Shown in pieces: positions 34,546-47,900 of a DNA stretch of 64,000 bases. A model generated the notes under the pieces. It saw only the letters and a list, made by a program, of their open reading frames with translations, searched no databases and was not told where the DNA came from. The DNA is from Manihot esculenta (taxonomy: Eukaryota; Streptophyta; Magnoliopsida; Malpighiales; Euphorbiaceae), in NCBI RefSeq assembly GCF_001659605.2, contig NC_035161.2, positions 25,405,691 to 25,469,690 on the forward strand. Reading direction: 5' to 3'. Both the position numbers and the translations under genes were made by a program. Position 1 is the stretch's first letter. Every line of letters begins with the position of its first letter.

Positions 34546-36135
34546 TTTTTAATAAAAAATTAGATGAAATGATTATTTTATTAATGAAAAAATATAATAA
34601 TATTTTAATAAATTTAAAAATATAAAATTTATTTATTAATAATAATAATAATAATATCTAAAAATTAAATAATAAATTTTCTTTATAAAAAAATTATCCT
34701 AATAACTAATGAAGTGAGATGTGAGGGTAGTTTTGTCCAATAAAAGTTTAAAAAATTGAATTGTTTTTATTATTTATTATTAATTAGAAATGAGTGCACG
34801 TGTGTGTGGAAGCATCCACTTCTTGAAAGCTTTCGTGTGCACATCGCCTACTGCACCCGGTCAGCGGACCCCACTCCCCCAACCTCCTTTATTCTTCCTG
34901 GGAAAGTTTTGCTTAAACTGGTCTAAGTAGTGTGTACATAAAATATCATATATTTATATTATAAATTTAATTTAAATAAAAATAAATTTTTCTATTTTTC
35001 CATTTTTACGGGGCATTTTTAACTAACCTCTTCCTTTCTCCTCCTGCTTCCTCTTCCTTTTTATTCTTTTTATCCTTTCTTTTTTCTTTAAATAAAATTA
35101 TTATTTGTATAAAAATTTTAATTAATTAAACTCTTAATTTTATAAAATAAATTAAAACATTTTTTAAATTTTAAAAATTTACTAATTAATTACTTTATTA
35201 ATTTTAATCATTAAATATTTTAAAATATTTTTAATATAAAAAATTAATTAATAAATATTTTTATAAAATTAAAAAATTAACTAACAAATTTTTTATACTA
35301 TTAAAATTAAATAATAAAACATTTTTTACTCATATAAACAGAATAATTGATTAATAAATTTTTTAAAAATTTATAAATATTTTAATATATTTTTTAAAAC
35401 TCATAAACCTACTAATGAATTTATTCATATCACAACAATTAACTACTTTCTCTTTTTCATAATTTTTATTTACTCTGATTTTTCACACATACAAAAGAAA
35501 AAGTAATTTTTTATTAATTTTCTAATTAATTCATATTAAAAATATTAAATTTTATTAAATATCAATAAATTTATGAGAAATTTTATTAAAAATAAAATGA
35601 GATTAAAAAAATTATAATATTCAATTTATATATTATTATAATATAAAAAAATAAATAATAATTTAAAATAATAAAAAGAAAAAAATTAAGAAATAGTAAA
35701 ATTTTCCTTTTTATATTACATTATATTTTTAATATTTGAATTTTATTATAATTAATGAATTAATTTTAATATTATTAAAATTAAATATTTAAATATATAT
35801 ATATACTTATTTCATCCAATAAGCCGCATTTTTATCCACTTGTTTACAAAGCTATAGTTATATGAGATATAAAACATTCAAATACCCAGAATTACAACTC
35901 CGATGCTTAAATACTAGAATTGTAATTCTACCAAAACTTTTTTATTGTAGTTTTGGAAATTTAAACATTTTTACATTATCAGAGTATTGAATTATATTAA
36001 TAAATAATAATTGAATGAAATAAAAATAATTAAAATTTATTAAATGTGAATCGTAAATTAATATTTAGTTTTAAAAAATTCCAAATTATAAGAAATTTAA
36101 ATCATTTTATTTAATAGAACATCAACTTTGAACAT
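34546..36135. other. AT-rich intergenic DNA, no gene seen
   Basis: Apart from a short GC-richer patch at 34,795-34,925 (TGCACCCGGTCAGCGGACC) it is nearly pure A/T with many TAATTAAT-like runs. No open frame of interest. Confidence 0.5.
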
Positions 36136-36207
36136 TGCCCTCACGCAGGATCGAACTGCGGACCTTCAGTTTACAAGACTGACGCTCTACCACTGAGCTA
36201 TAAGGGC
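36136..36207 (-). tRNA. tRNA-Thr (anticodon UGU)
   Basis: Minus-strand 72-nt tRNA gene without CCA. The acceptor stem GCCCTTA/TGAGGGC pairs fully with one T-G wobble and is followed by discriminator A. D arm GCTC-AGTGGTA-GAGC; anticodon arm TCAGT/ACTGA around loop CTTGTAA (anticodon TGT, reads ACA); T arm CGCAG-TTCGATC-CTGCG. A-box and B-box sequences are intact. It looks like a functional nuclear tRNA; the first clear T run is ~55 bp downstream. Confidence 0.95.
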
Positions 36208-37119
36208 AATTTGAATTTTCTTTTGTTTTTTTTTAAATATAAGGTATATTTTAAAATATTGTTGACAACCGTAAAAATTACTATTAAATCAATGAATTTT
36301 AAAAATATTTACTAATTCTGAATTCTAATTAAAAAATTTAATATTATTTTAAAATATAACTATTTAATTATCCTATTATAGTTCCGATGAGGAAGCGAGA
36401 GAGAAACTGCTCCATTGTTGTCTTCAGAAGTTACCATCTAACAGATAAAGAAATGGCCGGAGTTGCTCATCAATGGCCAAGTTATGTACCAAAGTGGTGC
36501 AAATTAGACAAGAGAATTGTGAAAATAACCCATAATTCACTACCAGAAAAGGTCACGTGTATATTTCTAATTTATCCATGCAAAGTGCAAACAACTTAGT
36601 CCAACTGGAACTGAATCTTGATGGCATTGATCAAGAGTATAATAATTTGCAGTAATTTTTTCTTCCTTATCATTTTAACAATTGGTTTATGTATTAATTA
36701 TATAAAATAGCGGACTCATACTATAATTTCTCGCAACTATTTCTTATAATTTTTTCTTAGACCTTATTCAATATGAACTCAAAATATATAAACATGGATT
36801 CATGTGATTTTATTATAGAGGGATCCAATTTTATGTATTTTGAATTCATAGAGATAAAATGTAAATAAATCTTTCCTCTATTTGGAAATTTTTAGATAAA
36901 CCAAATTTATATAAATTCAAAACATAATCTTTCATCACTAGTCCCTAAGTTTGAAGACAGATTTAAAATTATGCATGTGCAAGAATTGCCATGATTGATG
37001 AAACGTGAAAATTAAATCAAGGTTTTTAGAGAAAAGAAATTGATAACCTTTGGGTTTTACCATTTCCGTATGATGCTGAACTTCAAAAAACAGTGTTTGA
37101 TAACCGCTGCATTTCTTCA
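36208..37119. other. No recognised gene
   Basis: Contains a 70-codon ORF at 36,387-36,599 (starts MRKRERNCSIVVFRSYHL) with less AT-rich codons than its surroundings, but no domain I recognise. It could be a gene relic. Confidence 0.3.
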
Positions 37120-37790
37120 CCCTGGCCCATCATCTAGAGGCCCTCAAGTCTCATCACATGCATCAAGTCCGGTCCACCCAGTCTGAAGATCGGACTCCCA
37201 TCAATCTCCTCAATCAGGTCGGCCTAGACCTTTGGTCCCGATAAATAAAATCCTCTCTAGGTTCAGCCCATATTATATCTTCCGGTCTGGTCCGGAATCG
37301 AGAAGAAGACCTACACATGGGGCAGCGATCTGATTTCCTCGTACGTCCATATCAACGTGACAGGATCAGGTGACCCAATGACACACATTCTGTTACACGT
37401 CACTAGCGGACAAAAGAAAACATATAAAAGGAGAAATGTTCTCCTCTAGGCCTAAACTTTTATGAAACCTCCTTAATTTATCGATCCAATATTTTCGGCT
37501 CTGATTTAGACCTATGGAGCGGGCTGGATCACTCACAAACCCAGATTCACCAACTACAAGCTCAGTCCGGTGATGTGACGTAAGGAGAGACAGCAGACCC
37601 AGTCACCTTGCAGCCCTGACTGCATGCGCGTCGGGATAATTAAATGGCACCTGTGCAACAAAAACAGATGACACTATAGCAGAAAAGCTGATAAAGGAAA
37701 AGGGATAAAAAGAGAGCAACATCCTCTTCTCAGAGTAAGCCTCATTAAAGAGAAAAGATTCTATAGAATAGATTTCAAGGAGAAAAGATG
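37120..37790. mobile_element. LTR-like fragment
   Basis: A ~670-bp island of much higher GC than the surrounding DNA. It has a promoter-like ACATATAAAAGGAG at 37,418 followed by CTCCTCTAGGCC, and the short inverted phrase GGAGAAATGTTCTCC. This arrangement resembles U3-R of a gypsy LTR or TRIM. Termini and target duplication could not be found. Confidence 0.45.
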
Positions 37791-40700
37791 CTGTGAAAAT
37801 AAGATAATTTATTTTTTATTATTAAATTTTAATTTAAAAAATAAAATATATTAATAAATTTATATGTAAAATTAAAGTGAAAAGAATAATTCACTTTTAA
37901 TAAAATTATCATTTTTTTAAAGATCGCTTAATTTTTTTAAATAGAAAAATATTTTTTATTAATTAAAATTTTTAAATCTATATTATATAAAAATAAAAAA
38001 AGGGAATAATGAAATTACTGGTTTTATCTTTATATTATTTAATTATTATAATTATATTTAAATTTTAAAATAGATAATTATTTTATTATTTAAATAATTT
38101 TAAATTAATGAATTATTCATATATGGCCTAAAATAATTTTAAATATTTATCATTTAATTTAATGTATGTTTAAATTTCTTATTTATGAGTTTTATTAATT
38201 TTATTTAATAATTATATAGAATAATTATTAAAAATTAATCATTTAGGTAATATTTAAATTCAATTTTTTGAGATAAAATTATTAAAATAATAAATTTAAA
38301 TATTAATTAAAATATTAAAATAATTATCATGATATCGTATTATTATATTTAAATTGTTAATTTTTTTAGTTTAACTAATTTTATTTGACAATTAATTAAT
38401 ATTTAAATATATTTTAATAATTATTATCTTAAATTTTTAATCTTGATGTATTTTGTGCATTTAAAATTTTGATATTTTTTAATATATCTACCATTAAATT
38501 TATAGGTTTTGATTCATATATATATATGAATCAAAAAATTAAAATTTTTAAATAGGATTATTAAAATAACAAACTTAAATATTATTTAAAAATATCAAAA
38601 ATAATTATCATAATATTAAAATATTAGATAATAAATTCAAATTTAAAAAATAAAAATTGTAAGATATATGAAATGATTATCACAAATTAATGATTTAAAA
38701 AATAAAATAATAAAGTGATTATTTTAATTTTAAATGTTAATAATTTTATTATTATCTAAATATTTAAAAATTTTAAAAAATACTTAAAAGAATAGTCTTA
38801 TTACCTTTTTTTTTTTTTTCAAATTATATTCTTAATCACACACTGATCTATATTGAGCAGAGAAATTCGATAGGACCTAATCTCGTATATTTCAAAAAAC
38901 TTAATAAATGTATTAAAAAATTTTAAACAAATTTTTATTTTCTATAAAAAGATATTTGATAGTTTAAATTTAAAATATTTAAATAAAATATTTAAATTTA
39001 TTATACTAATAAGTAATTACGGATAATTAAATTGTAATTTAAGTGTATTAGAACTCACTTTTTATTCCCTGTAAAAAGGTACAAAATACAGTGCTATAGT
39101 AAAAACTCAAAAAAACTCTTTGGTAGTTTCCATGGTTGCAAATTTAGAGTATTGTCTGCAAATTTAGAGATTTTGGTTTCTTTGTGGTTTTAATTACTTT
39201 CTCTTATTATCGATTTCCTTTACTTTCTCTTATTATTAATTTTTTTTATCATATAATCTATTACGATTTTGGATAAAAGATCGAAAGTTACGAGATATAA
39301 TATCTACTTCCACAATTTTTCTTTTATTTCAGTTACCTCCTCATAAAAACACTATGATGAAAGAATAAAAAAACTCGATAAGAGAGTTTTATGCTCGTTA
39401 AGAAGATAGAGCTTTAATCTCTATAATTCAGGAATTAAAATTCTGATTGATAATTTTATCGATTCAATCTTTCTATTTAAATGAAGTTTAAATTTTGGTA
39501 GAAATAAAAAGACAATAATTAAAAGTTCTAAAGATTCCTTTAAAATAAACTAAACCTGGGTATTATCTCGTAAACCCATTAACTCTGCACAAATCCTGAG
39601 TGGTTTTGATACCAATTGAAATAACCAGGTCAAATTGACTCAAATAACTTTTGAACTCACTTTCCATCTAATTCAAAATAATTAATTTAAGGTATTTAGT
39701 AATTTCGTGTTAACCATTATATACAATTTTAATTTTTTGTAATTCGCCGATGTGGAACTAGCAGCTGAATATCACAAACTTCTTTATTGTTTTTCTTGTT
39801 TAGCTCGGCCTACAATTAATCCACTACATTTTTTTCTATTAGATGAACTCTTTGGTAATATAAATTATTAAATTTTTTCTTTTCATTTCAGACTTTGAAT
39901 TTATAAGCGTTGTCGTTTATTAGTAGAGCTTGTTAATGCAGCCCTTTAACATTCCTTCCTTGACATTTGATGATATAAATTTTATTCTATGAGTTATAAA
40001 GATGATAAATTTTTGAATGATAATATCTCAGAAGGTTCTTTTCATCATTCACAAAGATAATAGAGATTATTATTCTCTTTTAAATCATATTAACTTTGAA
40101 CATGGATTTTCTTATAATTAAAAGTAAATTATCAAATTTTTTATCCAAATATAAGAGATGCTAATTTTTTTTTTAACTATACAATATTTAGAGTTGTACT
40201 AAAATACATATAAAGAGGCAACATGTATAAGGTCTAAATTTAAAATTTAGATCAAGCCTACAACTCATAAATCAAAGGAATCTAAATCCAAAATCTGATC
40301 TCTTTTCTATTGAATTCACCTCGGTTTGGAAAGCTCAATTCAGAGAGAACGCCGTAGACAATCCAGAAAGTTGGCCCATAGCACCAGCTGAAAATCTAAT
40401 CCAAAAAACCACCAAGAAATCAGGGGAAAAAACTGCACATCCATCACACAGGTTTCATAGCTACCGTCAATCAAACCATTACCGAAAAACGATCACCGGC
40501 TCCACCAGCGTTAGTGATGAAATATACCATGAAATACATACAAATTGATTTGACAAAACAAAGCCACCTCAATCGACATATTCACCACTTCGATTAAATC
40601 AAAACAAAAATCAACAAAACATACAAAACAATCAAAATAAGAAGACAAAGTCGATCGAGGTAGAGAGGAGGTAGCCACGAACTCAAAGGAGAGCAAATTT

Positions 40701-40831
40701 CAGCGAGTAGAAACCAACAAAAGAATCAAAAAGAGAAAGGAACGAAAAATAGAATCCTAGTGATACAACATCAACAATCACCGGAAAGTATTAGTCCATG
40801 GTGATTTCAGTCTCACATAATCATGGAGTTG
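37791..40831. other. AT-rich intergenic DNA, no gene seen
   Basis: Mostly A/T-rich simple sequence. A moderately complex stretch at 40,250-40,800 (AACGCCGTAGACAATCC, CGATCACCGGCTCCACCAGCG) has no open frame and may be retroelement debris. Confidence 0.45.
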
Positions 40832-40912
40832 CTTTTGGAAACACATACCATATTCCAACTTTTGGAAACACATACCATATTCCAACTTTTGGAAACACAT
40901 ACCATATTCCAG
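40832..40912. repeat. 27-bp tandem repeat, three copies
   Basis: Three head-to-tail copies beginning CTTTTGGAAACACATACC at 40,832, 40,859 and 40,886, virtually identical, so of recent origin. Confidence 0.92.
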
Positions 40913-42935
40913 CACTAAATAATTACTGACCCTTCATTATCGGTAGCGGCAACACTCTGATCAGACTCTAATAAAACCACACAATACAAATCCTAAATTA
41001 TCGCAAAACCATAACAAAATTCAACTCAAAATGAAAATAAATCAGAACAAAGAAATTTACAAAAGGGCAACTTTCGCCAAAAGCGAAAGAGCCAATGAAG
41101 TTTCTGCCTGCTCGTTTTGAAATAAAAAATTAATATATACACTGTTTTTTTTAAGCTCAACATCTCACATTTGCTGAATTTGGATATTTAATTTGTAATA
41201 GTTTTATTACTCATAGATTATTCTCAATAAATTTTAAAAACTTCATACTTATCTTTATTCATATATTAAAACATATCATTTTAAATAATAAAAATATTTT
41301 GATAACGTTATACTTACTAACCTTCCATTTAAAATTAAAAATTTTGTAAAAATTTAATTCAATTCAATTCTTTTCTTATAAAATTTTTATTTGAAATAAA
41401 AGAATTTAAAAATTTTTTGCTTGAAAATTTATCATTATATATCAAAATGAAATTATAAATAATTTTATAAAAATTTATTTAAATTATTTTTGACAAAATC
41501 ATTCATGTCAAACGAGTGGTTAATCTTCTATTTCTATTTTCATTTCTTTCGCATAAACATATAAAACAACTAATTATTATTTTCCATAACTTCATACCAA
41601 ACGATGTAAAATTAATCAGTTATGTGGTTATCTTTCATTACTTTATTTTGCTATATTTTTGAAAATTTTATTTTAATTTACACAATCCTATAAAATAAAA
41701 AAGAAAAGTTGAATGTATACAATGAAGTAAAAATATTATTGACATGGCAAATAAAACATAAATCCGACCGTCCACATCAATTTTGAATTTTACATATGTG
41801 TGCTCATAATAAATCTGAAATAAATCATAAGTTCGACCGTCCATATCAGCTTTGAATTTTACGTATATGTGCTCATGATAAATCTGAAACAACTCTAATA
41901 AAATATTTACCCTTGCCGTAAGTTGTGTACCAAGATGCATCATATGCACAGTATGGTAATTAACTTTCTAGTCAATTCTCCTTAGGAAAATTTGAGTAGT
42001 AAAATAACTTTTTGTGATAAAGTTAAAGTTTTCATTCTTAATACAATTCAATATATTAGAAAACTGATATATTATAATCCCTAACAGTTTGTACTAATTT
42101 TTTTTAATCAAAGGTATATAGGATCTTATTAAGATCTGGGTTTAAGTTTTAACAATAATAACACAAGCTTAGGAATACTGGAAAAAAAAATAAATAAAAA
42201 AGATTCCAAAGGCCCAACCACATACATCCAGTCCAAATCTAAAATCTTGCCTATCATCCCCCAAAGGCTGAAATTTAAACCAACAAAAGATTCTGAAAGA
42301 GCTCTTCGACGCTTGTCAACACCGGTCATCGGGTACAACAACAACCTTTAGGAGCCACCGGAGATGCAGCACAATTCCATATCAAAAAATCAACCAGAGA
42401 TAATAGACATGTAAGTATCAAGACAACAATCACACTATTAACACACCAAAAGAAACTAGGGATTCATCTTTAGAGCCAAGCAGTTAAAAACATAATGAAG
42501 AACAAAGAAACCCACCTTGAAAGCATTGGTCAACGGATATCTTTCCTATTGCCTATTTAGTACTAGTTGATCTCTCAAATTAAATTGATATTTTAAAAAA
42601 TTTATTAATTAATTTTTTTATTAATTTTAACGGTTAAATATTATAAAAAAATTTAAAATACATTTGATACAAAGAAATTAATTAATAAACTTTTTAAAAA
42701 TTTGAGAAATTAATTAATAAATTTTTTAAAATTATAGGGACTAATTAATAAAATATTTAACGATAAATAAATAAAAAAAATAATAAGTAAACTTTTTAAA
42801 ATTTTAGAGATATTTTAATATATATATTTTTTTATTATTTGTTTTTCTTACTTAGAATAATACAAAGAGGATCTAAAGACAGCTCCAAGATCAATACAAA
42901 GAGGGTTCAAAGACCTAAAATACATTATAAGCTAT
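40913..42935. other. Intergenic DNA, no gene seen
   Basis: AT-rich. An imperfect ~90-bp direct repeat at about 41,760-41,880 (CGACCGTCCA(C/T)ATCA ... TGTGCTCATAATAAATCTG) produces a repetitive spurious ORF. 42,150-42,500 is slightly GC-richer without a frame. Confidence 0.4.
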
Positions 42936-43636
42936 TATGAGTGTAAACGAACCGAGCCGAGCCAAATTTTGAAAAACTCAAGTTTGATTCGATAAAATTT
43001 TTTTGAATTTGAACCGAATTCGAATTTTACTTATTTCGAACTCGAATCGAGTATTAAGAAGTTTAAGTTTAGCTCATTTAGCAAACGAGCTACGAGTGGA
43101 GCTTTTGTCGAGTTTAATTTAGAATAGTTCACAAATAGTTTAATTTATTTACACATATAATAAATTTTAGTTTAAAACTAATAAGTTTAAAATTAAAATA
43201 ATTTTATTTAATTAAGCATATCTACAAATTAGCTCGTAAACTTATAAATGTGAGCTTTTAAATCTTAATTATCCAAATATATACAAATTTAAGAGTATAA
43301 CTCAACTGTATAGAGCTGAATTTTAAAAAATTTAGATTTGACTCATTAAAGTATATATAGGGTTTGAATTTATTTTTTTTATAATAATAATCTCAATTTA
43401 CTTAACGAGACTGTTCACGAGCCTATTTGCGAGTTTGCTCATAAACTCAGAAACGAGCAGAACTCATGAGCCTTAACGAGGTGAATATTATGGAGCTCAA
43501 ATTTGGCTCGTTACCAAACGAGCCTAAAAATTAAGCTCGAACTTGACTCGTTCAAAAATCGAGTCGAACTCGATCGATCTTTTATCAAATCGAACCTCGA
43601 GTAGCTCACGAACAATTTGGTTCATTTACACCCCTA
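42936..43636. mobile_element. hAT-like MITE, TAGGGGTGTAAA family
   Basis: Left end TATGAGTGTAAACGAACC and right end, inverted, TAGGGGTGTAAATGAACC. The interior has repeated GAGCTCGAA/CGAACTCGA phrases that fold back. Flanks TAAGCTAT and AAAGCCAT agree at six of eight bases, consistent with an old 8-bp duplication. Confidence 0.72.
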
Positions 43637-43654
43637 AAAGCCATAGTCTAAAAA

Positions 43655-44062
43655 TAAAAGCCACTTACACTATAAACAAATCAAGTCGAATTGAGTTTTA
43701 AAGCGTTTAAATTTAGTTCATAAATTTTTTTAAAATTCAAATTAAACTCGAACTTGACTCATTTCTAACTCGATCCAAATACTAATAAATTTAAAATTGA
43801 TTCATTTAGCAAACAAATTTTTATCGAGTCAAGTTTTGAATAATTCACAATAAGTTTCATTTATTTATAATTCTAATAAACTTTAGTTTAAAAAATAATA
43901 AGTTTAATGTAAAATAATTTTAATTGAACAAATAAATAGAGACCAATATGCTAAACCAACCAAATATTTGTAAACTCAAATTTGACTTGTTTATTAAAGA
44001 AGATCAAAATTTAAGTTTGAGTTCTACTCGTTTAGCAAACAAATAATATAAAATCAAACTTT
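43655..44062. mobile_element. Second, decayed copy of the TAGGGGTGTAAA MITE interior
   Basis: Parallels the interior of 42,936-43,636 in order (ATCGAGTCAAGTTTTGAATA, ATAAACTTTAGTTTAAAA, TCTACTCGTTTAGCAAAC) but lacks clear ends. Confidence 0.55.
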
Positions 44063-44935
44063 TATCCAGCGGATCTCAAATCACAAAATCTTCCCAGTCA
44101 AGCTTTCGGAGAATGGGGGAAAAGAGCTTCAAGGATGGCGATTTCTTTGTTCTGCTAGTGAATCTACAAGCTTTCAACCCCAATTAACATAGGTTGATTA
44201 TCAACAAAAATAATCATTCCGAAGTCTTAACGTCAGTGAATAGAACTATAAGCACTTAAAAGCCAAAATAACAATCGATAACAATAACATTCATTAATGG
44301 GCTCAATATCAAAAATAAAAAGAAAAGTGAATGTTCAAGAAAAGATGCAAATTCCAGGCATTTCAGAGTGGCAAGTTATCACAAGAAAACTTGTCTGTAT
44401 ACCTATCTTCTATAGAACTGTGACCAAAATAACAAACTAATACATGAATATTGAACATGAGAATCAAAATACATTGCCAAGAAAACCATCATCCACATCT
44501 TCCAGCATGATGTGAAGAACTGGAAAGGGAAAGAATTTGAAACTCTCCTGCACATCGGCCCCACCATTGTGCCTTTTCTCTATTTTTTCTTCCTTCAAGT
44601 TGTATAACAAAGGACGAAACCACTGTAGACAGTTTCCCAACCTAAAGTTGAGCGTCTGCATAATTCAACGTCACTCGATGGGCAGCACGGGGAGAACTTG
44701 ACATCCTAAATTCTTTTCCTAGAGCCGACCAAAACTCCCCATCAGCTAGCTCCACCGTATTGGTAAATCTGTCTAAAATTGTATCACTCTCAAAATCTGA
44801 TCAGCTAATTCTATCAAAACTTTCAGAGGCATCAAGTGATGCTGTAGTGGAATAAGAAGTGAACAATTGTGAACTTCCAAAAATGGATGTAAAAACATCA
44901 GTTGTTCAAATTTCAAATCAGAGCGACTGGATAGT
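44063..44935. other. 3' flank / 3' UTR of the ARID-ELM2 gene
   Basis: Downstream, on the minus strand, of the stop at 44,936. It includes the coding-like block at 44,642-44,902 and a 65-codon ORF without recognisable domains. Confidence 0.4.
44642..44902 (-). pseudogene. Coding-like block downstream of the ARID-ELM2 stop
   Basis: One minus-strand frame of 87 codons has a single internal TGA (44,801-44,803). It reads TDVFTSIFGSSQLFTSYS..., then DTILDRFTNTVELADGEFWS and ALGKEFRMSSSPRAAHR, ending at TAG. Amino-acid use looks protein-like. It may be an old C-terminal exon now lost from the gene, an alternative exon, or chance; I recognise no domain. Confidence 0.35.
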
Positions 44936-47900
44936 CTACTCAATTTCAGTGCACTGCTTATTCTCTGAACATATCAACTTGTTGCTGCCGGGAACCTGGA
45001 CTGCTCTATGACCATAATTGTCACTCAAGGATCCAAACTCTGATTCATCATCATCACTATCAATATGTTTTGGAGTCACACGATTCTGATAACTTCTGCG
45101 CTGAACCACAAAAACATTGAAGTAATAACTAACCAACTCCTCTCTTTTCTTTCTAGGGAAGTACTTTCTATAATCATCCCAAAAACTCTTGTCTAGTGAT
45201 GGGGGATTAAATCTAACCATATTCTTAAATCTCATTTCTTCTTCAGCAGTCCATCTAAGTGAAATTTCCTCACCCATGTGATCAAATCTCCATTGATAGA
45301 ACATGTGGCCTAGTTCAAGTTTCAATTTCATTCTGCTTTCAGCAATGTGAAATCTGACACATTCAACAGACCCTGGAAGCTGACAACTACAGACATCACG
45401 TCTTCCCTTTCCAATAGAATCTGTTTCAACTGGAGCATTATGGTCTCCATCGAAAGGCCATACTTGTGTGCCTAGCCATCTAGGGTCACTCTCAGAAACC
45501 ATGCCAGTCCATTCAGGGACGTCAGCTTGAAAACGAGGACCCACAGGAACATGCCTCTGTATTTCATCCCCAGATGGACTTTGTGTAGATTTTGCATCAG
45601 ATAAATCATCATTTACAAGTGGTTGCCCCTTCAGGCAATCTTCAAACTGTGTCTTGGGGGAACCAATCAATTGACTTTGAGCAGCACATGAATTGCAACA
45701 AGAGCATGAACGAGGCTTCACTAAAGTATGAAGCCGCTCACTGCATCTTAACCTCTCCGCAGACTGGTCAGTGGCAGCAGTAACCTCCTCATACATGGAT
45801 GGATGCATCTTGTGATTGCTCTGTAGCAAGTTTAAACTGTTTTAGTAAAGAGAACATGACCAGAACTTTTATTCGGACTTCTTTTTCCACAACTAAAACT
45901 TTTGCTAGAATCCATTTACTTATGTTTGAAACATAAATCGTAGAGAGAATTTTTGAAGGGCTGGGCCTGGTCAATGAACTAGGCCAGCCTTCTTGGCCAA
46001 GTCAGTGAGCATGGTTTCAAATCGCGGTCGCGGCTGCAGGTAACGGAAACAGGCCTGTAACGGTCATAACATAACAGTAACAGCCTATTGAATTTTTTTG
46101 AAAAATTTGCAAAGTTCATGAAATTTGCAAATATTTAAAGATATAATCAAAAGTAAGTTATACAACTTAATAATAAGTACAAATATATCTAATAAACACA
46201 AAATCCATAAGTTTTAAATATCATACATAATAACTGATGTTCCGTGATCCAAAGAAAATAAGGTTTACAAGAGTGAGTGTAAGCTTGGTCTTCCTCTCAG
46301 CCAGGACCCCTACGATGAACCGACCGATGAATATGCTGGCTAGATCCGCAAAGCTCTTAATGCTCCCTGCCTCCAAACTGTTAAACGACGCCCGAGCTGA
46401 CCCTGTGAGGGTAGTGGGGAAGACTTTACACATTACGGTATCTGAGAGAGTTTGGAGCTCCATGAACATTTTGTAGTTCAGGATGTACTCCCGGGGGTTT
46501 CCTACGCCATCATAGGCCTCCATTGGCGGCATCATGAACTTCTTTGAGATGGTTTTCTGTTGGATCCATCTTGAAAAGGGTGAGGACGTGGGTAAAAGAG
46601 CCTGGCTACTGTCTTTTGCCCCCAGCTCAGCCGGGAGCTATTCTTTCATTCTTTCCAACTTCCGGTTTCTTTCATTCTTTCCAACTTCCGGTACACATCC
46701 GTCTCCTCCTGCCTTGGCCTTTTCTCCGGGTGATATCCCCTCTCCCACTCTTCGCTTTCTGTCCTCCCTATTGGACCAGCTGAATAGCTCTCTCTGCCTC
46801 ATTGTTCTCAATGAGCTCTCTCACCCTCCAGCCTCTGACCCTGACCGCATGCTCATTCTCCCTCTCAGCCTCTCCACTTCTTTCACCCGTTCTCCAGCTA
46901 CTTTGTTGGGGGATTTGGTAGTTGAAGGTGGGTTGGAGTTCAGTGGTGTTGAAGCCTTCAGCTACAGAGGGTATGCTCAAAGGTGTGTTCTGTCCCAGTC
47001 AGTGGGCAATGTTCTGTAGCTGAAGAGCCATGGTTTGTAGCTCTTGAACAGATAAGGTTGTTCTGGGTTAATTCCCTGCCGAGCTCGACGAGGGATTAAA
47101 CAGTACCGGTGGTTGATTTGATGGGGTTGTGGGACTGGAAAATGAGAACTGCTGACCTTCATGAGCAGAGCTCAGGTTGTTTGGGATGTTGGTGGTGTGG
47201 TTAGCCATGTGGATCTCAATGGGTGTTTACGGAAATGGAAACTCCGGTGACAGAAAGATCTCCTTCGTTTTCCACAGATAGCGCTAATTGATGTTCCGTG
47301 ATTAAGAGAAAATAGGGTTTACAAGAGTGTGTGTAAGCTTGGTCTTCCTCTCAGCTGGCACCCTGCGATAAATCGGCTGATGAATATGTTGGCTAGATCC
47401 GCAAAGCTCTTAATGCTCATTGCCTCCAGGCTGTTAAAACGCCCGAGCTGGCCCTGTGAGGGTAGTGGGAAAGACATTACACATCAGGGCGTCCGAGAGA
47501 GTTTGGAGCTCCATGAACATTTTGTAGTTCAATATGTACTCCCAGAGGTTTCCTACGCCATCATAGGCCGCCATAGGCGGCATCATGAACTTCTTTGGAA
47601 TGATCTCCTGCTGAATCCACCTTGAAAAGGGTGAGGACGTGGATAAAAGAGCTTGGCTGCTGTCTTTTGCCCCCAGCTCAGCCAGGAGCTATTCCTTCAT
47701 TCTTTCCAACTTCCGGTCCACATCCGTCTCCTCCTGCCTTGGCCTTTTCTCCAGGCGATATCCCCTCTCCCACTCTTCGTTTTCTGTCCTCCTATTGGAT
47801 CAACTGAATAGCTCTCTGTCTCATCGTTCTCAATGAGCTCTCTCACCCTCCGGCCTCTGGCCCTGACCGCAGGCTCATTCTCCCTCTCAGCCTTTCCATT

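Noticed and set aside
36136..36207. Plastid or mitochondrial origin of the tRNA-Thr
   Set aside because: Arms and A/B boxes look like a nuclear tRNA-Thr(UGU), and the flanks are AT-rich nuclear DNA with no other organelle sequence.
36387..36599. 70-codon ORF near the tRNA gene
   Set aside because: Composition is slightly gene-like but there is no recognisable domain, promoter or splice partner; reported only as an unresolved stretch.
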